64,000 nt of DNA, from the NCBI GenBank assembly GCA_009823505.1, contig VZQC01012403.1, positions 516,300-580,299 of the forward strand. The letters are read 5' to 3'. Under the pieces are notes generated by a model. That model worked only from the letters and a program-made list of their open reading frames with translations, searched no databases and was not told where the DNA came from. Made by a program: the position numbers and the translations under genes. The stretch comes from Rhizomys pruinosus. Taxonomy: Eukaryota > Chordata > Mammalia > Rodentia > Spalacidae. Of this stretch, positions 22,976 through 34,233 are shown in pieces. Numbering within the stretch: position 1 is the stretch's first letter; each line of letters begins with the position of its first letter.

Positions 22976-23023
22976 TCACCATCATCATCATCATCATCAT
23001 CATCATCACCATCGTCATCATCA
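22976..23023. repeat. (CAT)n microsatellite
   Basis: About 15 ATC/CAT units with a single CGT interruption near 23013. Confidence 0.93.
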
Positions 23024-23357
23024 GCAGCCATTGGGAGTTTGTTACAAATGCCAACTGTTGGGCTTTGTCCTAGCTTGATCAAAACTCTGGGTGGTGCCAA
23101 CAGGTTGGGTTTAACAAAACCTCCAGGTGGTTCTGATGCCTCTAGCATTGGTGCTAGAGTTCTTTTGTCCAGGTGACATTTGCTGGTGTCACCAGAATAG
23201 AGAACAGGACCTCAGAGGCTAACACAAACAGGAAGCAGTCCACTGACCGGTATAGTGACCCTGAGAGTGTTATTTCTCTTATTCGGCTTCTTATACTTTT
23301 TTTTTTTTTTTTTGCTTTCATGTCTCTTATAGACAATACTTTACCATTTGATTGGTG

Positions 23358-23620
23358 GGGATTTTTTGTTTGTTTTTTTTTAGTATTTTTAAATTTTATT
23401 TATTTATTTATTTATTTTTATGTAAATGAATGTACTGTCTACATGTAGGTTTGTGCACCTGTGTCAAGCAATGCCGTGGAGGTCAGAAGAGGGCGTCAGA
23501 TTCCCCTGGAACTGGAGCTAACAACAGTTCTCAGCTGCCATGTGGGTGCTGGGGATCAAACCTGGGTCCTCTGCAAGAGCAGTCAGTGCTCTTAACTGCT
23601 AGGCCATCTCTCCAGCCCCA
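23358..23620 (-). mobile_element. B2-type SINE, antisense
   Basis: This copy has a long T-rich tail (23361-23417) and ends ggccatctctccagccc. It is bracketed by tgattggtg at 23349-23357 and 23621-23629. It lacks the internal duplication (ctggaactggagctaacaac), so it belongs to an older subfamily. Confidence 0.9.
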
Positions 23621-23805
23621 TGATTGGTGTTTTTAAAAACACTGTATGAGGATGCTAAAATGGCTGGGATGCTAGGTAGGGGAGGAGAGACCTTGAGGGC
23701 ATGCACAGGAGACGTGCAGAAATGCACATACACACAGGCCCCAGTTATACCTCCTGCTATTACATGGAGGCTTTTTTGGTTGCCTTAGTTGTTAGGGGCT
23801 GCTCA

Positions 23806-24185
23806 TATCTTGTGGTCAGCAAGTGTCCTCCTTGGCTTTGCTGTTGCTGTGATAAAACATTCTGACCAAAAGCAATTAGGGAAGGCAAGGATTTGTTTCA
23901 TCTTACAACTCCCAGATCACAAGCCTGGAAAGTCAGGGCAGGAACTGAAGCATAGAAGAAATCTGCTTCCTGGCTTGCTCCTCTGACCTGTGCTCAGCCT
24001 GCTTTCTTTTATACAACATAGGACCACTTGCCTAGGGCTGGCACCACCCACAGTGAACTGAGCTCTCCCACAGCAATTATCAGTTAAGAAGATGTCCCAT
24101 ACCCATGCCCACAGGTTAGTCTGATTGAGGCCTTACCCCCCAAAAGACTCCTTCAGATGGGCTGTGTCAAGTTGATAGCTGAAAC
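23806..24185 (-). mobile_element. Rodent LTR-type interspersed repeat, antisense
   Basis: ttgctgttgctgtgataaaa, cagcctgctttcttttatac, ggctggcaccacccacagtg and gggctgtgtcaagttgatag follow the same order as in the copy at 4288-4930. This copy is not interrupted. Confidence 0.6.
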
Positions 24186-24599
24186 TTCCAAGGAGACTAA
24201 GGCCTTCTAACCTCTTACAGTGCTCAGGACAGTTCCCATCAAATCATTCTGACCCCAAATACCAAGAGCTGAGAAGTTGCAGATCTCTGCTCCAGAGTAA
24301 GGTCAGTAGGTAAATTGTCATCACAAAGTGCCTGAGGATTGTGGCCACCAGTGATGACATGTACTCTATAAGTTCTCTGGCAGAGTCTGTGATGGGCAAG
24401 ACTGGTTAATGTTAAAAGGGGGTTAGGAACCTTGGAAGAATTGTGTCTTATGAAGGCTTTGGGTTGATTGATGAGGAATAAGCTGGTCAAAGTATCTTAA
24501 GAAGAGATGTATGATTTAGGGCCCTACCACTGCCCTTTGTGAGCCCAACAGAGGGAAGTAAAAGAGGGAGAGCTGGCCTTAGGGGAGAGCACATAGATT

Positions 24600-24690
24600 C
24601 AAACCCTCCCCTTCTAGTAACTTGTTAGGCAGGTACCTTATCTCTCTGAAAAGTGTGACTATAATTGTGAACATGGTCAACAAGCCATAA
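24600..24690 (+). mobile_element. Possible MIR fragment
   Basis: ctagtaacttgttaggcagg, taccttatctctctgaaaag and gactataattgtgaacatgg weakly resemble the MIR core and following region. Confidence 0.3.
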
Positions 24691-24774
24691 GGAGTCACTT
24701 TGCCGGGACCTGTTGTTTAGTGTCATAGTTTTAAGTAGTTATTTTCTCAGACTGCATTTGAGTCTCTGAGAATG

Positions 24775-25315
24775 TCATACAATGTATTTCAAGCATATTC
24801 AGAGCCCCCTCCCCATCTCCACCCCAGCTCTCTACTTCCCGACTTCATATCTTCTTCTATTATTTTTCTTTATTAAAGGCCTACCAAGTCTAATTTGTAT
24901 TCTCCAAGTGCTCTTAGATGTGGATCCATCTCTTGGAGCCTGGTCAACCTACCCAGCATCACACCTTAAAGAAAACTGACTTGTCCTCTCCCAGAAACTA
25001 CCAATTGCCAATAAATCTTCCGCTGGGGCTGGGGCTTCTTGCCCACCTCCCCATCCATGCTGGGTTTGTCTGACTTGGGCTTGAGCTGGTCTTAGGCTGT
25101 CACAAGTGCTGTGAGTTCACATAAGCAACTGCCTGCCTGCTGGGTCTGGAAAGCAGTTTCCTCTGGCTCTTATCTTTCTGCCGCTTCTCTCGATGATCCC
25201 TGAGCCTTGGGAGGAGATGTGATAGCGGCGTCCTGTTTAGGGCTGAACACTCCGTAGACTCTTGTTCTCTGCACAGTGACCAGTTGTATTTCATCCAATA
25301 ATGAGTCTTTGTATT
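24775..25315 (-). mobile_element. L1 (Lx-type) 3' UTR fragment, antisense
   Basis: Same family and orientation as 18590-19200. The order accaattgccaataaatctt, gtgctgtgagttcacataag, tcctctggctcttatctttc, gagccttgggaggagatgtg and tctctgcacagtgaccagtt is shared with the other copy. Confidence 0.6.
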
Positions 25316-25967
25316 TCTGGAATTTTTTGCTATATTTCCTAGCTGCCTTTTTCTTTATCCGTTGACTTTCTTCTAAGAAGTCATCCCCAGTTCCTTCCCT
25401 TGCCCTCTCATTCTGCTGCCCCTATGCAGAGATGAATGCAGCCATTATCCCCTTGAAGGGAACCTGTAGAAAAACAAGGTTTCCTCTTCTCCTTTCAATG
25501 GAGTAAAAGTGAGGCAACCCAGCCGCTCTTTCCCCATTCTTCAGAAGCTGGCTGTGAGCCAAAACTAAGGTGGCGGCAGATTAAGGAAGGAGCCTGGGGG
25601 ATTCTCTAAGGTGAGTGTGCCATAAGGAGCACTCTGGATCATCGGATATAAGAATCTCCAAGGGGAGTCCCAGTTGTCTACCTAAACACTGCTTATTTTA
25701 TTTGAACTCAACAAAAGAATTTGCATGTTGTCAGCATCAGAGGTGGTTTTGATGGCAGTAGCCCAAGGATCATATTTTTTAAATGTGATGGTACAATGAG
25801 GACGACTTGGCAGATTTGGAAGAGCTGTAGTGTTTGGTTTTGACACACTTCGCAGGGTAATTTGAATTTCTATGACCACTTTGTATACTTAGCAATGTTT
25901 TATAGGCCTGCAGATGAGCATGTCTCACAACCCAGCTCTAAGAATCTTTGGCCCAGCATGGACTTTT

Positions 25968-26070
25968 TTTTTTTTTGTCTTTTTGAGACAGGGTCTCCCT
26001 TTAGTCCCAGCTGGCCTGGAGCTCACTCTGCCCCCCGAGTGCTGGGATTAAAGTCCACCACCATGCTGGC
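25968..26070 (-). mobile_element. B1 SINE, antisense, internally shortened
   Basis: gagacagggtctccctttag, ccagctggcctggagctcac and gagtgctgggattaaag are present, but the segment between the two central B1 motifs is missing, leaving about 100 bp. Imperfect flanks (catggactttt and gcgtggacttt) are probably the target duplication. Confidence 0.8.
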
Positions 26071-26189
26071 GTGGACTTTCTTCTTAATAGAGACAATCAG
26101 ATCCGATCAAAGAACTGGAGTTGGCATTCTCACCATGCACCATGCATGCCCCAGAGCAGATGTTTCCGAGCCTTCTTTCCCTGTGATGG

Positions 26190-26190
<1 letters not shown>

Positions 26191-26222
<32 letters not shown>

Positions 26223-26253
26223 TAGCAGCAGCAGCAGCAATAGCAGCAGCAAT

Positions 26254-26306
<53 letters not shown>

Positions 26307-26337
26307 TAGCAGCAGCAGCAGCAATAGCAGCAGCAAT

Positions 26338-26375
<38 letters not shown>

Positions 26376-26433
26376 TAGCAGCAGCAGCAGCAATAGCAGC
26401 AGCAGCAGCAGCAATAGCAGCAGCAGCAGCCGC
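26191..26433. repeat. Interrupted CAG/CTG triplet array with 84-bp higher-order duplication
   Basis: 243 bp of GCA units punctuated by ATA and ACA triplets, always in register. The first block has nine uninterrupted units. A pattern starting aatag at 26221 recurs from 26305 (84 bp later) with the same order of interruptions for about 45 bp. All three plus frames and the minus frame are open, giving Ala, Ser/Asn and Leu homopolymers, so open frames here have no coding meaning. It lies deep in an intron. Confidence 0.97.
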
Positions 26434-26838
26434 ATTTTGCTTTTTTAACCTGCCACAGCTTTTGGTGAGGTCAAGGGTGCAGTTGAAACTCCCAGGGGCA
26501 GGATCCCAGGCCTTTTGCCCTTTTGTTCCTGGTTGGAAGAGCTTCAGTGTGGGCTATGAGCGGATATCCATTCTCCTGGGGCTCAGCTAGGCCTGGCTGT
26601 ATGCCTGCTGAACAAAACGAGCATTGATTGTCAGTCCTCTTGATGAGATGGTGGAGCGAGTTAAAAATCCCCCAGGACTATCACTCAGGTATTTTGCCCT
26701 GAGCAAGATGGTATTACAGGCTGCATTAAAAAATGGTAGAAAGAAGCACATGAGTTTTATGGCCGGAACAGCTATTGCCTGAGCTCTTGCATTTGCCCTG
26801 GAAATGGAGAATTACTGACCCTGGCTTTCTTGACTCAC

Positions 26839-26857
26839 CCTCTCTCTCTCTCTCTCT

Positions 26858-26907
<50 letters not shown>
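26839..26907. repeat. (TC)n(TG)n compound microsatellite
   Basis: About 9 TC units, a short gg spacer, then about 23 TG units. Confidence 0.95.
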
Positions 26908-26908
<1 letters not shown>

Positions 26909-27425
26909 GGGGTAGGGGTGGCTTGACTGTGTTGAGGAATGCTGGGGTCACCCGGTTTCAAAGCAGCACTAAATACCCTGATTGGGTTGCCAGGCAACAG
27001 GTACCTCTGCTGTGCCATGCTTGGTTGGTGGTCTGGGAGGATGGGTAGGAGCTGGCACGCTGACATTGTCACCCTGTGCTGGCCTCCCTGTGGTGTGCAC
27101 AGCCACTTGCAGCCTGCTGGCCCCACCATCTGCTTTGAGGAGCCTGGGCATTTTCTGCATTCGTCTGAACATGGCAGTGGTGACTTTGGTTATCCAGCGG
27201 CAGAAGTGGAAGCTGCGAATGGACTCCTGCATTAGAACGTGGTGTTGGCTATTCCATTGAGTATAGAGGTATAAACAATATTCCATTTTAACTAACTAAT
27301 GTTCAGGAACAACATGTTCCCATTAATTAGTTAATGCCTGGGAACAGAATGAAATTCAGCATCTTACACATCCTGCACTTTTTACTCTACCACTGTACCC
27401 TATATGGTTATTATTTATTTAATCA

Positions 27426-27535
27426 TCATTCATTCATTCATTCATTCATTTTGCTACTTTAGAATTGAAGCCAAGCCCTCACACATGCTAGCTGAGCACT
27501 CGATCGCTGAGCTACACCACTAGCCTCCCATGTAA
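27426..27535 (-). mobile_element. (ATTC)n tract and fragment of B4/ID-type SINE, antisense
   Basis: Five ATTC units (27428-27449) are followed by ttgaagccaagccctcacac and gctgagctacaccactagcc. That is the reverse of a tRNA-like SINE head. Confidence 0.5.
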
Positions 27536-27554
27536 TTATTATTATTATTTTTAA

Positions 27555-27780
27555 TTTTTTAAATTTATTTCTGTATGTGTATGAATGTACTGTCTGCATG
27601 CAGGTTTGTGCACCCGTGTCTGTGCAATGCCGCGGAGGTCAGAAGAGGGTGTCGGATTCCCTGGAACTGGAGTTCTCCTGGAATTGGAGTTCGACGGTTT
27701 CTCGGCCACCATGTGGGTGCTGGGGATCGACCCGGGACCTCTGAAGAGCGGTCGGCGCTCTTAACCGCTAGGCCATCTCT
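27555..27780 (-). mobile_element. Young B2-type SINE with internal duplication, antisense
   Basis: This copy has the duplicated motif (actggagttctcctggaatt) and ends ggccatctct, missing the last bases. It is bracketed by attattatttttaa at 27541-27554 and 27781-27794. It sits immediately next to an older SINE. Confidence 0.9.
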
Positions 27781-27973
27781 ATTATTATTTTTAACTTATG
27801 TTTTATCTTATGTGTATGAGTGTTTTGCATGATTGAATGACCCACAGAGGTCAGAAGAAGGTGTTGTATCCCTTGGAACTGGAGTTCTGGATGGTTGTTA
27901 GCAGGTCTGTGGGTGCTGGGAACTGAAGCTGGGCCCTCTGCAAGAGCAGCCAGTGCTCTTAATTGCTGAGCCC
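27781..27973 (-). mobile_element. Older B2-type SINE, antisense
   Basis: tatgtgtatgagtgttttgc, gaggtcagaagaaggtgttg, ttggaactggagttctggat and agccagtgctcttaattgct form a diverged copy in tandem with the previous one. Confidence 0.85.
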
Positions 27974-28140
27974 GTGTGGCATTTTAAAAGCTAGTTTTAG
28001 ATTTGGTTAAGTATGGAGGTTTGTTAAATTTGGGCCTGAAGATTTAGTTTCATTCTTTAGACAATGAGATTTGGCTTGAGCTTTGACCCTTTCGAGCTAC
28101 CTTTTTTATCAGTAGTGAGGATTTTTGCTATTGCTTTTTT

Positions 28141-28377
28141 TTCTTTTTTTTTTAATTTTATTATTCTGTATGTGTACGAATGTACTGGCATGTAGGTTTG
28201 TGCACTGTGTCGTGCAATGCCCGGGTCAGAAAGGGTCTCGGATTCCCCTGGAACTGGAGTTCCTGGAATTTTGGAGTTACAGACGGTTTCAGCCGCCATG
28301 TGGGGTGCTGGGGATGAACCCGGGTCCTGAGCAAGAGCAGTTGGCGCTCTCTAACCCTAAGCCATCTCTCCAGCCCC
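28141..28377 (-). mobile_element. B2-type SINE with internal duplication, antisense, indel-rich
   Basis: The duplicated unit is recognisable (aactggagttcctggaattt). Many single-base losses relative to the other young copies suggest either decay or sequencing error in this stretch. It ends gccatctctccagcccc. Confidence 0.85.
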
Positions 28378-29899
28378 GTTTTTTTTTGTTTTTTTTTTTT
28401 TTTTCATGAACTGAAGGATAGTGAGAAGGCAAAACAACAGCCTAAAAACAGCCCTCAGGACACAGCCCAACCGTGCCCTCACTGTCACTGTGAAAGGGAG
28501 CCCTGAAGTCTGATCGTGTGACCCTGGCTCAGATGGCTTTGGGTGAGCGGTTATTTACAGAGGGCGCTGGGGGAGAGGGCTGAGTCAGGGTTTTGAGTTT
28601 ATGCAGCTAAAGGAACACTTGAAACAAGACAAAGCAGCAACTTTGGAGTGTAGATTATTGCTTGATTTAGGGAAAACCATATGAAGAGTTTTTCTCTTTC
28701 TGTGAAGTGACATACTGTAAGCTCCTAATAGCCTCAAGAGCAGAGGAGAAAGCATCCACTGTCACCTCCTGCGAGGAGACCCACATGTGGGCCGACCATG
28801 CCTGCTGGCGGGTGTCCACCACCTCCAGGGCCCTTGCGCTTGGCAGAGCAGTGGAGCATTCCAGACCTGCCAGATGTTCTGTGATTGTGCAGACACAGCT
28901 GCTGTGTAAAGACCCCTCCCTTCACCAGGTCTGGGAGGCTGCAATCTGAAACCTCAGCTGGGGCCTTGAGCCATTTCACTCCTACCAGGGCAGAATGGTA
29001 GAGGAGACCCCAGTCGCATTTGGTGTGAAGTTGGATGCCTGTGTGAGAATCACAAACCCCCGTGCTGCAGCCTTCTTCCTTCTTGGTCCCGGAAGTCTAT
29101 CAACCACTGAAAGGGTGTAAATGAATGGACACGCCGCTCTTCTCTGGGGCAAAGGAACTTTAGCAAGACAGTTTTCTCCTTCTGTCCAAGAAGGAAATGG
29201 AAGCTAAATTGCCCTGCCAATTTATCAGAGCCCACATCTGAAACCCTTTGAGGCAGGCTTTGTGTCACACGCCCCAATTCTCTCTGGCCAGCAAAGCACC
29301 TGGGCTATTTACCAGTCCTGTTGTTCCTGGAATTGTTTGTCCAGCAATGAATAAATAAACCATGACTGGCCACAAGGTCACCAGGTTCTAACTGTCCTGT
29401 GTCCTGGTATGCTGTACCTAATACTAGTCTATGACCTCTGCTCTGTCCCTCAATTTGTCAGAATTGCCAGGCTAAGAGTCCTGTTATTGAGTTCCATGTT
29501 AGTGAAATGGAGGCACAAGTCTATCCTGTTTGACCACTCCACTCTTATCTACAAAGATACACCAGGAAACAGATGCCTCTGTTCAGAGGCAGTTAGACTT
29601 TAGTGCCAGGAGAAAGTCTTATTTTCTACTGGAGCCCCTCAGATCCTGTGACATGTAATCTACTGGAGGCTGCTCCCTTCCCGGACTTTCCTAGTAGCTT
29701 CTGGGTGGGAAGACCCCGTGGATGCTTATGCATAGCTTTTGGTCCTGTTAAGACATCCTTCTCACAATGATTCACACCAGTTCCTTCTGCTTCTGTGATG
29801 GCTATAGGATCCTTTGTGGGAGATTCCTCTGCCCAGTCCCTTTAATGTTAGTTCAGGTGTTCACGGCGTCCTGTGGCACTGTCTACTTACAATTACTTA

Positions 29900-30235
29900 T
29901 GGATACCCTCGGTATCCATAGTGAATTTGAAGCAGGACTTCCTCCAACCACAGGATACCAAAATCTGTGGGTGCACAAGTACCTTATATATAAAATCTTG
30001 CAGTGTTTGCATACGGCTTAATGCATATCTTCCTGTACACTTAAAATCATCTCCAGGTGACTTATAATACTTAGTACAATGTCAATACTGTGTGAATAGT
30101 TTTAATACTGCATTATTTAGGAAAGTACAAGAAAAATGTCTGTATTTTTCAGCACAGCTTTTTTAAAATAGTTTTGATCCATGCTTGATTGAATTACTGG
30201 ATCTTGAAGCCGGAAATACAGAGAACCCAACTGCG
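29900..30235 (+). mobile_element. Tigger-class DNA transposon remnant
   Basis: ccctcggtatccatagtgaa, caggataccaaaatctgtgg, gtaccttatatataaaatct, gacttataatacttagtaca and tactgcattatttaggaaag follow the order of the well-known short Tigger-related element. Its right end (gaattactggatcttgaagc) is a weak inverse of the left end. Non-coding and old. Confidence 0.6.
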
Positions 30236-30712
30236 CTTAATTTTTAATTCAAAGCTTTAAGTGCCCAAGATTAGAAACATCCTCAGTCTAAATAAGAATG
30301 TTAATCAACTCTAAGAACAGGAAAGGACCAACTAACTCCAGGGGCAGAGCCTGCAACAGGCCTCCCCAGAACCTGGCCAGGTAGGAGAGCCAAAAGAACG
30401 TGAACGTGTGGCTCTCTGGTTCCCTCTCCTTGTCTCTGTCCCTGACCGCCTGCATCTCCAGGGTCCCCGGAAGCCATCCACCGGTCACCTGCTTTTTCGG
30501 TTTGAGCAGTTAACTGTTTCCCTATAGCTCAAGGGTTTTGCAAAGGAGCCTTCCTCTTGACACAGCAATTCTGCCAGGAAATCCATCTTGAGAATGTAAT
30601 GTGAGAGATAAATTAAGGTTCAAATTTACGAATGTTCATCTGAGAGTCCCTTATGGGGAAAACAGGTGGAAACGCTGAGCAGACAATAGGAAACTATCTG
30701 GGCAGTTATTTA

Positions 30713-30756
30713 GGGGGCTGGAGAGACGGCTGAGCGGCTAACGGCCCTTGCTGCTT
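30713..30756 (+). mobile_element. tRNA-like SINE head only
   Basis: ggggctggagagacggctga and gcggctaacggcccttgctg, then the homology stops. This is either a 3'-truncated B2-type copy or an ID-like fragment. Confidence 0.7.
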
Positions 30757-31036
30757 AAAAATAATATTAGGGCATTGTCATTCCTTGAAACTGTCCCAAA
30801 GTGGCTGTATAGTCTGACACCACTGTCAGCCATATCCGAGTGACCCAGGTTAGCTGTGGTCTTGCCAGCATTCTGATGTGTGGAACAGCTCGCTATAGCT
30901 CCCTTTGATCTTTCTTCCATGGCGAAGGAAGCTGAGCATATTTATGTGTTTATTTACCAGCTGCGTATTGGTGAAATGCCTCTGCTTATTTTGCCCACTC
31001 TCTGGGAGGTTTCATTTGCTAGCTTTTTACAGTTGA

Positions 31037-31192
31037 GTGTTTTTGCTTGTTTGGTGTTTTTGAGACAAGTATCCTTGTAGCCCCAGCTGGCCTGGAATTT
31101 GCTCTGTGGACCAGGCTGGCCTTGAACTCACAGAGATCTACCTGCCTCTGCCTCAAGTGCTGGGATCAAAGGCGTGTGCCACCACACCCAGC
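31037..31192 (-). mobile_element. B1 SINE, antisense, full length
   Basis: It contains both central motifs (gccccagctggcctggaatt and gaccaggctggccttgaact) and ends gtgccaccacacccagc. Flanks tacagttga at 31028-31036 and 31193-31201 are its target-site duplication. It lies about 380 bp before the transmembrane exon. Confidence 0.93.
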
Positions 31193-31573
31193 TACAGTTG
31201 AATTTTTTTATGTTCTAGGGACTAGCCCCCTTTTGGATATCTGGTTTGTAAGTAATTTCTCCGAGCCTGTAGCTTGACTTTTCAGAGAGCAAAACTTGTC
31301 AATCATGTTGAAATTAAATTTACTTTTCCCTTTATTTTGTAGTACTAGTGATTGAGTATGGTATGTATACTAGCTGAGTGTATCCTCAGCCTCAGGGTTC
31401 ACTCCTGGGAAGGAGGCCTCTAATCTCACCCTAAAGACTCTGCCGCCTGGTTTTCGATCCCAAAGATTTTCTCCAGAGACATTTTTTTTCTGCTAACCTT
31501 CTGGTTTACACTTTAAATTTGGCTTTGTAATTCGCTTTGAGTTAATGTGTATGTATGATACCGTACCTTTCAG

Positions 31574-31681
31574 ATCTCTACATGTATGCTGTCCTCGTGT
31601 GCTGCGTGGGGATCCTCAGTGTCCTGCTCTTCAGCCTGGTCATTGCCTGGCAGTCTGTGTTTCACAAGAGGAAATGCAGAG
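31574..31681 (+). CDS. Vstm4: Vstm4 internal exon (transmembrane helix)
   Basis: This 108-bp exon encodes the single membrane-spanning helix of VSTM4 and the first cytoplasmic residues. The acceptor is tttcag ending at 31573 and the donor is gtaaga at 31682, both canonical. In the frame dictated by the previous exon it reads D (split codon), L, Y and then the hydrophobic run MYAVLVCCVGILSVLLFSLV. It continues IAWQSVF and ends in the basic stop-transfer HKRKCR, with a final G that joins TG of the next exon to make Val. The Cys pair in the helix and the basic cluster after it fit VSTM4. The open frame continues past the donor to a stop near 31834, but that stretch is intron. The exon lies 9.2 kb after the stalk exon and 11.2 kb before the next one. 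It appears intact. Confidence 0.93.
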
Positions 31682-34233
31682 GTAAGAAAACAGATAAGGT
31701 CATGTCTAGAAGAGGAGGCTCCCCGCCCACACCGGCGGCAGGTGCCAGGCAAAGTACCACCTTGGTGGGGTCAGTGGTTGTTTACCTGGGTCCATCAAGC
31801 AAAGTAAGCCATGTTTCTTGTAGATGCTGTTGAAATGAACTGACCACATGCCTTGTCTAAATTCCCCCTTCCCCACGTTCCATCCTTCCTGGGGTTTTGG
31901 GTTCCCTAACTACCATCATCTTATTCATCCCGAGGAGGCTGAGGTGGACCAGCCTGGGATTGCATTTAGGTTTAAACTCTTAAGATTGAACTTTTTCACC
32001 AAGTGTATGAATCAAGAGTCTTAAAAATGTCCTGGCAGACAGATGGGACTTGGAAAGACTTCCCCTCCCTTCACTTCCTGTCCAGCCTGTCTCCCCTGAC
32101 CCCTTGCTTGCCAATGTCTCTGATTCACTGGAGTTCGTCTCCAGTCCTTTTTCTCCCAGACACCACAGCTCCTGACTTCTCACGCCCCTGGGAATGCTGC
32201 CCATTTCAGCTCCAGACCCTGCCTCTCACTAAGCTCAGTTTCCCACGTTAGCAGCTCTGAGAACCTGTCCTGTCATTCACCTCTGCCTTGTCCCTCCAAA
32301 ACAGCTCTAAGAATTCCTTTGGGGTGTCTTCTGCCTCATCACCCCTCCTCTCTGCTTTTCTCTTGTTAAACCCTCCGCTGATGGCCTGAGTTTCTCTTCT
32401 GCATCCCCTACCCTTCCTCGGAATTCCTCAAACTGCTGCAGGACATGGTTGCTTTGAGGGCAAGAAGCTGGGCTCTGGAATCTGAGCCTGGCTCCGGTGG
32501 CACCTCCCCAGCAGCCAAGGACGGATCCTCTGTCCCTATCCTTCTCCATGGGAGACAAGGTGTTGGCAGTCTAAGAACAACATCCTGAGGGTTAAGCTCC
32601 CTCCCACAGCACATTTATGGAAACATGTGGGTAAATTACACATCGTTAGCACTATTAGCGCAAGATCTGGGAAGAGTTAAATTCTGTCTTCACGCTCACA
32701 CAGACCTTTAAACTGGGAAACAGGTGGTATTTACAGAGGAGACTTTCCCCAGAGGTCTGGGCAAGACTGAGGATACCAGGAAGAGAGGGCATACTTCCAG
32801 ACATGAGCACCCATGGGAAGCTGTTGCTCCCCTAGACTTCCAGGGGTGAGGGGAGGAAGCTGCTGTTGAGAGAGAAGAGGCACCTACAAAAGAGCAGTTC
32901 TGACAGTGTCCACCAGGGGCAGTAAAGAGGCACAAGGATCCTGCATGTGCAGCCTGGCTCCTCCCCCACAGCAATCTCTGCCCCTTGGTGTGTCCAAACC
33001 AAAGCCAACAACAAGCAGAGGAGACAAAGTTGTCATCAGCATCTTCCAGGGCCTGAACAGGGTGGATGGTGACAGAGAATAGGACATGCAGCCCAGGCAA
33101 GGGAACCAGAGTTACAGTCCAGATGACCCCCGGAGCCTGGGCACTTCCCACCAGCCCTGTGTTCTGCTGTGCTGCCCTTCAGTGCCCCCCTCCATGGCAT
33201 CTGCCACCGCATCCGGGCACCCCAGTCCATTTCTGTTGTTCATAATCCTGACTGCTCCCTGAGCTAGTGGCACAAGCTACCATGGGTGTTGGCCTTTGCC
33301 TCTCTTCCAGAGAACTCTGTGTGAGGCAGGGGCACTGCATGTGACCCATCCTGGAATTTGGCTAATTACACATGCTCCACAAGTGGCAAAGAGCTCTGCC
33401 TCCCAGCTGCCCTGCTCCCAGCTGTTGGAGCAGCTTCCAGGCTGGGTGTGTGCTAAGGGCGAAACTGCACCAGGGCTTGAGCAGACTTCAGCTGCAGACC
33501 CTGTGGACTGAAGGCGGGGTCGTAAGCAAAGCAAGGCCAAGAAGGGTACTGGTCATCGTCTTCCTGGCCTCACAGAGAGACCTTGGGGGCCAGTGATTGC
33601 AAACACCTCATGTCGCCGGCTGGGCTTCGGGGTGTCCACCTGTGCTGAGCATCTGACAGCCCTACTCAGCTGTCAATTGCATTGAGCACCTGTTTTAGAC
33701 CAGGCACATGACTCCTTGCGCATTGCTCCCATGTGACAGAGAGCATGATAACATCCCCAAACAGGACAGTGGCAGAAGTGAAGCTCAGGCCCCAGTTGCA
33801 CCCCAGAACTCCCATGTTTGTATTCTAGAAGATCCCAGACATCTAGGGGTGACCTTAATGAAGGAATTTTCCTCCCAGCTTCCATGGAGGTCCTAGTCAG
33901 GTTCTTCTCAAACAGATTCACCTGGTTTCTATGGCTCCCGTGCAACTTGGCTGTGTCTGGTGTGACTTCTCTTGGTAGGTGGAGGCTGGCATCCCATATC
34001 CCAGACAGGGCATGCTCTGCTTGCTGAGGCCTAGGAGCCAGGTCCCCCCATCTGTACCTTAGGACCAAAGACAGAGTCATGCATAACGGGCTTTGATGTT
34101 CCTATCAACTGCATGTGAGAGGCCTGAAGCAGCAGCCCCCAAGCCTTCCAGAACAGACCATTCACCCACTTCAGGCTATGCAATGATACAGGATGCCTGG
34201 GGATCCCGAGAGCCTGCCTTTCTACTCAGCTCT

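Larger units (their letters stand above)
22327..31573 (+). other. Vstm4: Vstm4 intron between stalk and transmembrane exons
   Basis: This is a 9.25-kb phase-1 intron starting gtaaat and ending cag. It holds seven B2-type SINEs or fragments (22765-30756), two antisense B1 copies, an antisense Lx 3' UTR fragment, a 243-bp CAG array, (CAT)n and (TC)n(TG)n tracts and a Tigger remnant. The stretches 25320-25960, 26440-26830, 26910-27420, 28400-29890 and 30240-30710 look like single-copy intron with no feature I can name. Confidence 0.85.

Noticed and set aside
26130..26435. Poly-leucine, poly-alanine and poly-serine/asparagine open frames
   Set aside because: All arise from reading the CAG/CTG array in different frames and strands; no start context, splice support or flanking domain.
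31555..31833. 92-codon frame read straight through the transmembrane exon
   Set aside because: The real exon ends at the gtaaga donor at 31682; codons after it are intronic.
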